The translations under genes were made by a program, and so were the position numbers. 64,000 nucleotides of DNA, from NCBI GenBank assembly GCA_934281565.1, contig CAKQXI010000002.1, positions 1-64,000 on the forward strand. Reading direction: 5' to 3'. The notes beneath the pieces are model-generated. The model saw nothing but the letters and a program-made list of their open reading frames with translations, searched no databases and was not told the DNA's origin. The stretch is from an uncultured Prevotella sp. GTDB taxonomy: Bacteria; Bacteroidota; Bacteroidia; Bacteroidales; Bacteroidaceae. Below, in pieces: positions 19,758 to 28,639 of this stretch; the first letter of the stretch is position 1; each line of letters starts with the position of its first letter.

Positions 19758-21404
19758 ATGAGACTAATGAAAATTAAAAATATATTGCCTATTGCAGCAA
19801 TGACTGTAGCATCATTAGGATTCTCATCATGTGTTGGAGACTTGGATGCTGACAACATCAACCCTCAGCAGGTTCCTACCGCCAACTATGATGCCCTTTT
19901 GAATAAGGTATATGCCAATATGGTATTGACAGGACAGAAAGGTCCTGATGGCAGTGGCGACATCGATGACATCGACGAAGGAACATCCAGCTTGATCCGC
20001 CAGTTGTGGAACGCTAACGAGCTTCCTACCGACGAGGCTGAATGTATCTGGGGTGATGCTGGTATTCCTGAGTTCAACCATGATTCTTGGGGTGACGCTC
20101 ATCCTATGATGAAGGCTCTTTACTACCGCCTTTACATGGGTATCACATACGCCAACAACTACTTGGAGGCAACAACAGGTTCTACTGACGAAGGCATCAG
20201 CACCAAACGTGCAGAGGCTCGTTTCTTGAGAGCCCTCCATTATTCTTACTTGATGGATCTCTTTGGCAATGTACCTTTGGTACTCACTGTTTCCAAGGAA
20301 TCTGCGCCTCAAGTGACACGCAAGACACTCTTTGATTTCGTAAATGGTGAGTTGCGTGAAGTTTGTGGTGAGACTTCTGACGCAACAGAAGTATTGAGCG
20401 ATGCCAAGGTCGTTAGTGGAACAGACAATGCTTATGGTCGTGCCAACAAGGCAGCCGCTTGGTTGCTTCTTGCCCGAAACTACATCAACTCTAATGTTTA
20501 TGCTGGCACAGAGCACAACGATTCTGCCAAGTATTTTGCCAATAAGGTAATAGAATCACCTTATAACTTGTGCAAGGAGGCTACGGGAAGTTATTCAGGT
20601 TTCCAAAAGCTCTTTATGGCAGACAATGACGTAAATGGCGCACAGAATGAAATCATTCTTCCTGCTATCCATGATGGTTGGGACACCCAGACATGGGGTG
20701 GTTGCTTGTTCTTGATTGCATCTACTACCAACGATGCAATTCTGAAAGACTACCCTACTGGTACCTCCGAGCAATGGGGTGGTAACCATGCACGCAAGCA
20801 ATTCGTACAGAAGTTCTATCCAAGTAGCGAGCCTATCCAAGGAACTCCAACTGATCTCATCAGCCAATCTGGCGCTGACAAGCGTGCCTTGTTCTACACA
20901 AAGGGACACACCATGAGCATCACTAAGGAGACTGATTTCACCAAGGGATATGCCTATGTGAAGTTCCTCAATCAATATGCTGGCTCAGGCAGTCCTAAGC
21001 ATACCCAGTTCGTGGACACCGACTTCCCTATGCTCCGTTACGCAGAAGCATTGTTAATCTACGCAGAGGCAGATGCTCGCATGAACAACGGTTCTTGCAC
21101 AACAGACGGTCTTGCCAAGATCAAGGAAATCCGTGAAAGAGCTGGTTTGGATGTAAGCAATTTGACCTCATTCTCTCTTGATGACATCTGCGATGAGTGG
21201 GCAAGAGAGTTTGGCTTCGAGGGACGTCGCCGTATGGATTTGATACGTTTCGGCAAGTTCGGTGGTCAGAGCAAGTACAAGTGGGAATGGATGGGTGGCA
21301 CCCAGGATGGTACTCCATTCGATGCACACTTCAACCTCTATGCTATACCTAATAGTGACATCAACAGTAACACTACTGGTTTGAAGCAAAACCCTGGTTA
21401 TTAA
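19758..21404 (+). CDS. susD: SusD/RagB-type starch-binding outer-membrane lipoprotein
   Basis: 548 residues. The signal ends in lipobox GFSSC (Cys about 24), so the protein is anchored at the outer membrane. The SusD fold is recognisable from its TPR-like helices (RAEARFLRALHYSYLMDLFGNVPLV), the central variable region, and the C-terminal RYAEALLIYAEADAR and EFGFEGRRRMDLIRFGKF segments. It caps SusC and recognises starch. A second ATG nine bases on (MKIKNIL) could equally be the start. It is followed by susE after 31 bp. Confidence 0.95.
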   Translation: MRLMKIKNILPIAAMTVASLGFSSCVGDLDADNINPQQVPTANYDALLNKVYANMVLTGQKGPDGSGDIDDIDEGTSSLIRQLWNANELPTDEAECIWGDAGIPEFNHDSWGDAHPMMKALYYRLYMGITYANNYLEATTGSTDEGISTKRAEARFLRALHYSYLMDLFGNVPLVLTVSKESAPQVTRKTLFDFVNGELREVCGETSDATEVLSDAKVVSGTDNAYGRANKAAAWLLLARNYINSNVYAGTEHNDSAKYFANKVIESPYNLCKEATGSYSGFQKLFMADNDVNGAQNEIILPAIHDGWDTQTWGGCLFLIASTTNDAILKDYPTGTSEQWGGNHARKQFVQKFYPSSEPIQGTPTDLISQSGADKRALFYTKGHTMSITKETDFTKGYAYVKFLNQYAGSGSPKHTQFVDTDFPMLRYAEALLIYAEADARMNNGSCTTDGLAKIKEIRERAGLDVSNLTSFSLDDICDEWAREFGFEGRRRMDLIRFGKFGGQSKYKWEWMGGTQDGTPFDAHFNLYAIPNSDINSNTTGLKQNPGY

Positions 21405-21435
21405 TACATATCTCATGATTTAATAAGATTATAAT

Positions 21436-22620
21436 ATGAAAAAGTTTAATATAATGACTGCAATGTTGGTAGGTCTCATGGCTTTCGCTTCTTGCGATAG
21501 CGACAGAGATGACAATCCAACCTTGACAGTGCCAGAATCATTCAATCTCCTTAAACCAGAGATTGGTGACAATATCATAGATTTGGAGAGCAGCGAGTAC
21601 GTCCAGTTCAAGGCTGAGAAAGCTGCCAACTATGGTTTCCCTACGGAAACGTCATACTGGATTCAGATTGCAGGCGATGACAATGCTGACTTCAAGAACG
21701 AGGATCGCATCTTCTCCACTTCTACCAAAGGTAACTCCATCACTTACAATGCACCAGCCAACGAGTTTGACTTGTGCGTGATGAAAATCAAGGGATGGGA
21801 AGAAGAAAGCCAAGTCGTTAGAGACCAGCCTATCACTTTGAATGTACGTATGGTAAGCTGTCCTAAGAACTTGAACGACTCTGCTAACTACGTTTATACC
21901 AATGTTCAGCAAGTAAAGATTTATCCATACTTCATTAAGGAGAGCTTGCCACAGTTCTGGTATCTCACTGGTGGAAATGTCGCTGATGGAAGCTGGGCAA
22001 ATGATGCATCGAAGATTGGTACTGGTATGTTGCCAATGTATGTAAAGGAAGATGAATCTTACGACAAGTTTACAGGTGATGGTACTGTTCAATACACAGG
22101 TTACCTTCCTGCTGGCGACTTCAAGATTATAGCTCCTAAGGGCTTGTCAAACTGGAACTATGGTCTTGGTGGCGGAACCATCACAAAGGATGGTGGTGAA
22201 GACTTCAAATACCGTGACGGTGGTGACGATACTGGTAACTTGACCGTAGCAGATCCTGGCTATTATGTACTTGAAGTTAATACCAAGGAGCACAAGATGA
22301 AAGTTTCTCCTTACAACTCTGACTACAAGTACTACAAAGGTGACATCGTAGATTACACCTCTATGAAAGTTGGCGACACTGCCATGTCTCCAATCTCTAC
22401 AGTAGCAGGCAGCAAGAACCACGACTGGTATGCTGAAATCACGTTGGCATCTAAGACGGAGTTGGTGTTCTCTTCTGGCGACACAACTTGGGGTAGCTCT
22501 ATCTTCCCTTGCGCTATTGGCAACAAGGATGGTGGTGTTTCCATCCCATGCGACAAGGGTACTTACAAGGTTTACTTCAATGATATTAGTGGTGCATACT
22601 CTTTCGTAGAGCAAAAATAA
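21436..22620 (+). CDS. susE: SusE-like surface starch-binding lipoprotein
   Basis: 394 residues. The lipoprotein signal ends MAFASC (Cys about 20), followed by D-S-D, which fits surface export of Bacteroidetes lipoproteins. The N-terminal part (about 30-160) has the immunoglobulin-like SusE domain pattern. The C-terminal part has two carbohydrate-binding-like modules (about 170-280 and 285-394), each with aromatic residues, for example FWYLTGGNVADGSW. SusE proteins hold starch at the surface and tune oligosaccharide size. The name rests on position and architecture, because SusE/F sequences drift quickly. Confidence 0.85.
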   Translation: MKKFNIMTAMLVGLMAFASCDSDRDDNPTLTVPESFNLLKPEIGDNIIDLESSEYVQFKAEKAANYGFPTETSYWIQIAGDDNADFKNEDRIFSTSTKGNSITYNAPANEFDLCVMKIKGWEEESQVVRDQPITLNVRMVSCPKNLNDSANYVYTNVQQVKIYPYFIKESLPQFWYLTGGNVADGSWANDASKIGTGMLPMYVKEDESYDKFTGDGTVQYTGYLPAGDFKIIAPKGLSNWNYGLGGGTITKDGGEDFKYRDGGDDTGNLTVADPGYYVLEVNTKEHKMKVSPYNSDYKYYKGDIVDYTSMKVGDTAMSPISTVAGSKNHDWYAEITLASKTELVFSSGDTTWGSSIFPCAIGNKDGGVSIPCDKGTYKVYFNDISGAYSFVEQK

Positions 22621-22674
22621 TTCATCAAACATGGGGAGAGGATAATCCCTCTCCCCTCTTAAAAAGAAATTATC

Positions 22675-24114
22675 ATGAAAATTAAATCATATTTATTGGC
22701 AGGTTTAGCAACATTCGCTTTGGTATCTTGCAATGAGAGTTTCAACGACTGGACAGAGCAAGCTACCAATACACAAGGCGAAACTGTTGCATTCGGCAAT
22801 GGTGCCGTTAAAGCTGTTGATGCCATTGATTTTTCAAAGTTTGACGAGAATACTGATTCTGTTCAAATTTGTGAAATAACAAAGGCACCGACTTCATCCG
22901 ATGGAGCTTACACAAGTGCTTACACACTTCGTATTCCATACACGGATAAAAAGGGAGAAGCCCAGACTGAAGTCTTGAAGATGGGTTCTACTGGTAAGGT
23001 GAAATATGCAGACTTCAAGTCTTTCGTTGAAACTGTTTATACCAAACGCCCAAAAGTAAACGACATAACAGCTACTGTTAGAGCTACAATGTCTATGAGC
23101 AACACCAACGCAAGTTATCTCACCTCTGATGAGTTTATCATCAAGGCTAAGCCAAATGCTCCAATTATCGAGAATGCTTATTACTACTATGGTGCTTCTA
23201 CTAAATGGTCTAAGACAGACAAGACTTACAAACTTGCGAATAGTGGTGCAGACGTATACGAGGATCCTGTATTCACAGCTATCATTCCTGCTCCTAAGAA
23301 TGCGGATGGAACAGCTGCAGACAACTGGTTCAAGATTGCTCCTGAGTCTGCGTTTACACTTTCTGAAGATGCTTTCGAGACAAATGTTATTGGTGCAGCA
23401 GAGGATGGTGAGAAAGGTCTTGAAGGTAGCTTTGTACAGGGAAAAGACAAGGCTCAAGCTTGGAACATTACCGATAAGGATGCCAAATATTATAAGATTG
23501 AACTGAATATGTTGGAGGGTACTTATAAGGTTACTCCTTTGAAGTTTGAAGAAATCATGTATGTATCAGGCGATGGCAATAATTGGTCTAAAACTGAAGA
23601 AGGAAATGACTATCTTACCACATCAACTTATGACGGAAAATATGAAGGCTATATGTACCTTGATGGTGGATTTAAGGTCAAGACTTCTGTTGACTGGTCT
23701 GGCACTTGCTATGGAAAGGACTTCAGTACGGCAAAAGATGCTCCTAATATGTCAATAGACAAGTCTGGTTACTACAAGGTAAACGTAGATATTCTGAATA
23801 AGAAGCTGGAAACTACAGCTATTACCAGCATTGGCATTGTTGGTTCTGCAACACCTACAGGTTGGGATAAAGATACCAATCTCACATACAACAAGGACGG
23901 TCGCTATTGGGAAATCAAGGGTATCTATTTGACCAAGGACGATTTTAAATTCAGAGCAAATGGCGCTTGGGAAATAGCCTGGGGAGGTGACATGAACAAG
24001 CTTGAGACTCGTGATGGTGCTCCTAACTGTAAATGCGAGTCTGAAGGAACATATGACATCAAGTTCTATGCTTGGGCATACGGAAAAGCCAAGTGCATCT
24101 TGACTAAGAAGTAA
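22675..24114 (+). CDS. susF: SusF-like surface starch-binding lipoprotein
   Basis: 479 residues with lipobox LVSC (Cys about 19) and mature start NESFNDW. An SusE/F N-terminal domain (about 25-165) is followed by three carbohydrate-binding-like modules: ENAYYYYGASTKW (about 165-285), EEIMYVSGDGNNWSK (about 288-380) and SIGIVGSATPTGWDKDTNL (about 385-479). It is last in the susCDEF operon and ends just before a strong terminator. Like SusE it would bind starch without cutting it. Confidence 0.85.
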   Translation: MKIKSYLLAGLATFALVSCNESFNDWTEQATNTQGETVAFGNGAVKAVDAIDFSKFDENTDSVQICEITKAPTSSDGAYTSAYTLRIPYTDKKGEAQTEVLKMGSTGKVKYADFKSFVETVYTKRPKVNDITATVRATMSMSNTNASYLTSDEFIIKAKPNAPIIENAYYYYGASTKWSKTDKTYKLANSGADVYEDPVFTAIIPAPKNADGTAADNWFKIAPESAFTLSEDAFETNVIGAAEDGEKGLEGSFVQGKDKAQAWNITDKDAKYYKIELNMLEGTYKVTPLKFEEIMYVSGDGNNWSKTEEGNDYLTTSTYDGKYEGYMYLDGGFKVKTSVDWSGTCYGKDFSTAKDAPNMSIDKSGYYKVNVDILNKKLETTAITSIGIVGSATPTGWDKDTNLTYNKDGRYWEIKGIYLTKDDFKFRANGAWEIAWGGDMNKLETRDGAPNCKCESEGTYDIKFYAWAYGKAKCILTKK

Positions 24115-24129
24115 ATTAAAATATTTTGA

Positions 24130-24162
24130 AAAAGCGACTCTCGGAATGCGAGAGTCGCTTTT
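24130..24162 (+). terminator. Intrinsic terminator of susCDEF
   Basis: A perfect 14-bp stem (AAAAGCGACTCTCG, 24130-24143, and its complement 24149-24162) with a GAATG loop is followed by a run of T. It lies 15 bp after the susF stop. Confidence 0.92.
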
Positions 24163-24176
24163 TTATTTTCTAAACA

Positions 24177-24208
24177 TTTGGATGTTACAGAGAATAGTCG
24201 TACATTTG
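24177..24208 (+). promoter_or_regulatory. Promoter of the DUF4186 gene
   Basis: TTTG (24177-24180) and TACATTTG (24201-24208) are 20 bp apart, a full match to the Bacteroidetes -33/-7 pattern. Confidence 0.75.
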
Positions 24209-24233
24209 CAATGCAAATCAAAATGACAGCAAT

Positions 24234-24839
24234 GTGAAAAGAGATGACAAGGTTTTAAATTCTCCAGACTTGACACATTTATTTTCTTTGCCCCATAAAG
24301 ACCTGTTTCAACGTTTGAAAGAGGAGGTTAAAAAAATATGTATGTATCACAAAATGAAGAAACCAAAAGAATTAGATTTATTCGCCTCCACTGATTTTGA
24401 AGATGTGGAAAAAGGAAGCGACAATATGACGACAAAAGAGGAACCTTTGCAGGCAATGCCAAAAGACATGACTACCTTGTTCCATCGTTTGTCACAGTCA
24501 AAGTTCCGCAGCAGTTTTTATCTGAACAAGAAAGACCGTGACATCATTTCAGATAAAGGCTTGGCGACAATCCGTGAACACGCTCAACAGATTATCGCCA
24601 AGCGATTAGCCCCTGCCATCATTCCTAACGATGGTAGGCAGACACCCATGCGCCATGGTACTTCCCCTGTATTCATTGCCCAGCATGCCACAGGTTGCTG
24701 TTGCCGTGGCTGTCTTGAGAAATGGCATCATATCCCAAAAGGAAAAGCCTTGACCGATAATGAGCAAAATTATATTGTTGACGTAATCATGCAATGGATT
24801 GAAAAGAAAATAGAGACCGGAGGGAGTGTAAAAAAATAA
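24234..24839 (+). CDS. DUF4186 family protein
   Basis: 201 residues from a GTG start; an alternative ATG lies at 24342 (MYHKMKKPK). The C-terminal two thirds match the DUF4186 pattern: FHRLSQSKFRSSFYL, then ARPGT-like MRHGTSPVFIAQHATGCCCRGCLEKWH, then IPKGKALT. The conserved His and Cys residues (HATGCCCRGCLEKWH) suggest a metal site. The function of the family is unknown to me. The first 75 residues are charged and low in conservation. It is a single-gene unit with its own promoter. Confidence 0.8.
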   Translation: MKRDDKVLNSPDLTHLFSLPHKDLFQRLKEEVKKICMYHKMKKPKELDLFASTDFEDVEKGSDNMTTKEEPLQAMPKDMTTLFHRLSQSKFRSSFYLNKKDRDIISDKGLATIREHAQQIIAKRLAPAIIPNDGRQTPMRHGTSPVFIAQHATGCCCRGCLEKWHHIPKGKALTDNEQNYIVDVIMQWIEKKIETGGSVKK

Positions 24840-24890
24840 GGCAGCGGATATCACATCCACTGCCTTTACACAACATAGTTTTCTTAGATA

Positions 24891-25838
24891 TTATGAGTAT
24901 CTTATGATCTGACCTGGGGTCAGCTTTTTATCTTTCTTGTATCCATTGAGGCGACAAATCTGGTCGATGGAAACACCACGCTTCTCGGCGATTGTAACCA
25001 AGGTCTCACCAAACTTAACCTTGTGATAGAGCTTCTCGCCACTCGTGCTACTCTCATATCTTCCAACAGTACCACCATTGACTTCCTCCTGTGTATATCC
25101 ACCATTGCCAATCTTTCCACGCACACTGTTTGCCTCGGAAGATTCTTGGGCATAGGTCTCTCGGTTGAAGTCATAGAAGTCGCCTGTAACATCCTGGTTC
25201 CGGAAATCAAACATCAACGCTGGATTTAAGGCTACCCCACAAAGACGAGTCTCGAAATGGAGGTGAGAACCTGTGCTGCGCCCCGTGTTGCCACCAAGAC
25301 CAATTACCTCACCAGACTTAACTTCCTGTCCTTCTTCCACTAACTGGGCGGAGAGGTGACCATAGATAGTCTCCAGACCGTTATAGTGGCGGATGACGAT
25401 ATACTTACCATAGCCGCCACCTTCGTATCTTACGATACGCACCTTGCCAGAAAAAGCGGCACGGATAGAGTCGCCTATATAGACCTTGATGTCCATGCCC
25501 TTATGTTGGCGACCAAAGCTGGCACGGTAACCAAAATTGCTTGTAACGACACGACTTGGAGTAGGCATACAGAAGTGACGTAGGTCGATGCGGTAATGTT
25601 CGGGGAGAGAAGATGCCTTGTGAGCGAACTTGTTGGAGAAATCCTCGTAAAGCTCTGCAGATGGGTTCTCTCTATCTTCTATCATTTTATAGTGAGATAC
25701 AGCAAGTGTATCAAGTGACTTCATTCGATGGTCGACAGGTGCTTGGCGTGCTAAGAGATCCTGTGCGCAGGCAGGAGCCGCTGTTAACGTCAACAGCACA
25801 ATGACGGATAATTTCTTTATGTTGTTTTTAAAACTCAT
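24891..25838 (-). CDS. LysM-containing M23 metallopeptidase (cell-wall endopeptidase)
   Basis: 315 residues from the ATG at 25838 (MSFKNNIKKL); an upstream in-frame ATG at 25880 would put 14 charged residues before the signal and is less likely. A signal peptide ending APACAQ is followed by an M23 domain (about 90-200) with zinc ligands in RQHKGMD (about 111) and HLHFE (about 190). A LysM domain closes the protein (about 270-315, VKFGETLVTIAEKRGVS). Such enzymes cut peptidoglycan cross-links, or activate amidases if degenerate; here the zinc motifs are intact. A perfect -7 box TATATTTG (25956-25963, minus) gives a leader of about 110 nt. Confidence 0.9.
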   Translation of the reverse strand: MSFKNNIKKLSVIVLLTLTAAPACAQDLLARQAPVDHRMKSLDTLAVSHYKMIEDRENPSAELYEDFSNKFAHKASSLPEHYRIDLRHFCMPTPSRVVTSNFGYRASFGRQHKGMDIKVYIGDSIRAAFSGKVRIVRYEGGGYGKYIVIRHYNGLETIYGHLSAQLVEEGQEVKSGEVIGLGGNTGRSTGSHLHFETRLCGVALNPALMFDFRNQDVTGDFYDFNRETYAQESSEANSVRGKIGNGGYTQEEVNGGTVGRYESSTSGEKLYHKVKFGETLVTIAEKRGVSIDQICRLNGYKKDKKLTPGQIIRYS

Positions 25839-26011
25839 ATTCTTTATTAATTCTACTTTTAGGGTTCGTCTTTTTGCCACAGAACAATAAATGAAATTCC
25901 GTGTAAAATCACTTAGACAAGTGCCTTAAAAAGCGATTTTGTTATATAGACGTTGCAAATATATAAAAAATATTTTAAGAAAAGGTCGAATTAACAAAAA
26001 TTATTCCGTTT

Positions 26012-26347
26012 TTAACTTTTCAAATGACGTAAAATGGCCAATGCAGGTGAATGTCCCATGAAAATGTATTTTTTCACCTCTGGACTGGTGAATTTCTCGC
26101 AATGGAGATAAGCATCATAGAGTTGGTCTAAGTTGATGGTGAATTCCTTGCCCGAACTTTCTCGAATACCAATGATCATCTTCTTGGTGACGTGCATCTT
26201 GACATAGCGTATGCCAGTGATACTTTCTATCTCTTTTAAGTCTATGAGTTTTTCGCGCATTTCCTCCTTGGACATCTTCTTGGAATGTTCTGGTCCTTGG
26301 TTGAATTCTTCAAAGAGGATGCCCTCTTCCATTTCCTGTTTTTTCAT
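26012..26347 (-). CDS. Hypothetical protein, 111 residues
   Basis: I do not recognise this protein. It begins with a very acidic, Met-rich stretch (MKKQEMEEGILFEEFNQG). The body, about residues 30-105, is compact and mixed: ITGIRYVKMHVTKKMIIGIRE, then an L-D-Q-L-Y-D-A-Y helix and SPALAILRHLKS. No signal, membrane helix or Cys pair is seen. It starts 27 bp after recG in the same direction and is probably co-transcribed. Confidence 0.7.
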   Translation of the reverse strand: MKKQEMEEGILFEEFNQGPEHSKKMSKEEMREKLIDLKEIESITGIRYVKMHVTKKMIIGIRESSGKEFTINLDQLYDAYLHCEKFTSPEVKKYIFMGHSPALAILRHLKS

Positions 26348-26374
26348 ATTTTCTCTTTGTTGTTAAAATTAGGG

Positions 26375-28471
26375 TTAGCTGATGGCAGCCCAGTTGATGT
26401 TTGTCTTTTTCATTTCCTTGAGCCTGTTCCAGAGCAAGGCATATTGTTGTTGGTTGCATTGTGGGTCGGCATCGATGATAGCCTGTGCTTCTGTGCGTGC
26501 CAACTGGACGAGCTGCCCGTCCTTTGCAATGTTGGCTATCTTGAGGTCAAAAGCTATGCCACTTTGTTGCGTTCCCTCCAAATCGCCAGGTCCACGGAGC
26601 TTCAAGTCTGCTTCGGCAATACGGAAGCCATCGTTTGTATCGCACATGATGTCAATGCGTTTGCGAGTTTCCTCGCTCAACTTGTAATTGGTTACGAGGA
26701 TGCAATAGCTCTGGTCGCAACCTCGTCCTACTCGCCCTCTCAACTGGTGCAACTGGGACAGTCCGAACCGCTGTGCATCGAGTATGACCATCACCGAGGC
26801 ATTGGGCACATTTACACCAACTTCTATTACCGTCGTGGCAACAAGTATCTGGGTCTCGCCCTTGACGAAGTGTTCCATTTCTTCTTCTTTCTCCGCAGGT
26901 TTCATCTTGCCATGTACCTTGCTCAAGTGGAATTCTGGGAATGCTTCTTTCAAGGTCTCAAAGCCTTCTTCCAAGTTCTTGAGGTCACTCTTTTCACTCT
27001 CCTTGATAAGGGGAAACACGATATATACTTGTCTGCCCATGTTGATTTGACGGCGGATGCTTTGGTAAAGGCTTGTCAACTGGGTATCAAACTTATGCAG
27101 AGTCTGTATTGGCTTTCTTCCTGGTGGCAGTTCGTCTATGACACTTACATCAAGGTCACCATAGATGGTCATCGCCAAAGTGCGAGGGATAGGCGTAGCT
27201 GTCATCACCAGCACATGAGGAGGGTTCTCGCTCTTGTTCCAGAGCTTGGCACGCTGGGCAACTCCAAAACGGTGTTGCTCATCAATGACGGCGATGCCAA
27301 GGTGCGCAAATTGCACATAGTCTTCAAGAACGGCATGAGTACCCACTAAGATTTTCACATCACCATTGACAAGTCCATCCAATATGGCTTGTCGCTTCTT
27401 TCCCTTTACAATGCCTGTGAGCAGTTCCACACGAATATCCATGCCTTTCAGGAACTCACGGATGGTTTGTAGATGCTGCTCGGCAAGTATCTCGGTAGGA
27501 GCCATCATGCAAGCCTGGAAGCCATTGTCGAGTGCAATGAGCATGGTCATGAGAGCCACGAGGGTCTTTCCAGAGCCTACGTCGCCTTGGAGGAGCCTAT
27601 TCATCTGTCTTCCACTGCACATATCGGCACGGATTTCGTGCATCACTCGCTTTTGTGCTCCCGTGAGTTCAAAAGGCAAGTTGTGCGAATAGAAGCTGTT
27701 GAAGATGTCACCAACACGGTTGAATATGTAGCCACGGTATTTGCGGCGTTGGTCACTCGCGTACCTTAATATATTAAGTTGCACATAGAACAGTTCCTCA
27801 AACTTCAATCTCACCTGTGCCTTTTGCATCTCCTGATGGGAATGGGGATAATGGATAAGTCGGCAAGCCTCGTCCCTGGAAATAAGATGGAGGCGATTTA
27901 CGATGAAGTCTGGGAGTGTTTCTGGGAGTGGTGGCAACTTCTCTACCAGTGTCTTGGTTATCTTTTCCATGGAGCGTGAGGTAAGCCCCATCTTCTTCAT
28001 TTTCTCGGTAGTGCCATAATAGGGTTGCATCCCCATCTCGGAGAGCTGCAGGTTGCTGGCATCGTCCATGTCGGGATGGGCAAACTGGAAGCGTCCTCCA
28101 TAGATGGACGGCTTGCCGAACACGATATACTCAGTGTTCACCTTATAAGTCTTGTAGATGTATTGCGCTCCCCGGAACCAAACCAAGTCTACGACTCCGA
28201 AACCATCGGAGAAATGGGCGACAACACGTTTGTTGCGCTTCCCCGTGTCAAATTCCTCGAAGCTGAGTATTTTTCCCTTGATTTGCACAAAGGGCATATC
28301 GCTGGTAAGCTCACTGATATGATATACCTTGGTGCGGTCTACATATTTATAAGGATAGTATTCGAGCAAGTCACCGTATGAGCAGATACCAAGTTCCTTG
28401 CTCAGTATCTCTTTCTTCTTGGGACCTACGCCAGGCAGGTACATGATGTCTTGGTCAAGAATATTACTCAT
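26375..28471 (-). CDS. recG: ATP-dependent DNA helicase RecG
   Basis: 698 residues, the normal RecG length. The N-terminal wedge/OB region (about 1-230) is followed by a superfamily 2 helicase core with GDVGSGKTLVAL (Walker A, about 303), DEQHRFGV (DExH box, about 398), TATPIPRTLAM and the C-terminal RGRVGRG segment. RecG remodels stalled forks and Holliday junctions. It lies between susG and the 111-residue gene and is unrelated in function to either. Confidence 0.96.
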   Translation of the reverse strand: MSNILDQDIMYLPGVGPKKKEILSKELGICSYGDLLEYYPYKYVDRTKVYHISELTSDMPFVQIKGKILSFEEFDTGKRNKRVVAHFSDGFGVVDLVWFRGAQYIYKTYKVNTEYIVFGKPSIYGGRFQFAHPDMDDASNLQLSEMGMQPYYGTTEKMKKMGLTSRSMEKITKTLVEKLPPLPETLPDFIVNRLHLISRDEACRLIHYPHSHQEMQKAQVRLKFEELFYVQLNILRYASDQRRKYRGYIFNRVGDIFNSFYSHNLPFELTGAQKRVMHEIRADMCSGRQMNRLLQGDVGSGKTLVALMTMLIALDNGFQACMMAPTEILAEQHLQTIREFLKGMDIRVELLTGIVKGKKRQAILDGLVNGDVKILVGTHAVLEDYVQFAHLGIAVIDEQHRFGVAQRAKLWNKSENPPHVLVMTATPIPRTLAMTIYGDLDVSVIDELPPGRKPIQTLHKFDTQLTSLYQSIRRQINMGRQVYIVFPLIKESEKSDLKNLEEGFETLKEAFPEFHLSKVHGKMKPAEKEEEMEHFVKGETQILVATTVIEVGVNVPNASVMVILDAQRFGLSQLHQLRGRVGRGCDQSYCILVTNYKLSEETRKRIDIMCDTNDGFRIAEADLKLRGPGDLEGTQQSGIAFDLKIANIAKDGQLVQLARTEAQAIIDADPQCNQQQYALLWNRLKEMKKTNINWAAIS

Positions 28472-28529
28472 ACTTATGCAAAAGTACGACTTTATAGATT
28501 AATATGCAAATGTTTAACTATTTTTTGCG

Positions 28530-28600
28530 TAAACCATGTACTTGGGCACACCATGCCCGAAGTTTGGTAATTGTATGCCCAAGTATTTGGGCATACAATT
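28530..28600. repeat. Nested palindromes between susG and recG
   Basis: A perfect 14-bp inverted repeat (AATTGTATGCCCAA, 28569-28582, and its complement 28587-28600) has a 4-nt loop. Just left of it is a related imperfect palindrome, CTTGGGCA...TGCCCGAAG (about 28541-28562), with the same TTGGGCA core. The pair lies after susG and may act as its terminator, although no clean T-run follows on the minus strand. Confidence 0.6.
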
Positions 28601-28639
28601 ATCATGGTCATTTGCTATTTAGATGCAGTAAGCATTCAT

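Noticed and set aside
26650..26675. GCGTTTGC resembling the LacI half-site
   Set aside because: It lies inside recG, is not palindromic and has no promoter at the expected distance.
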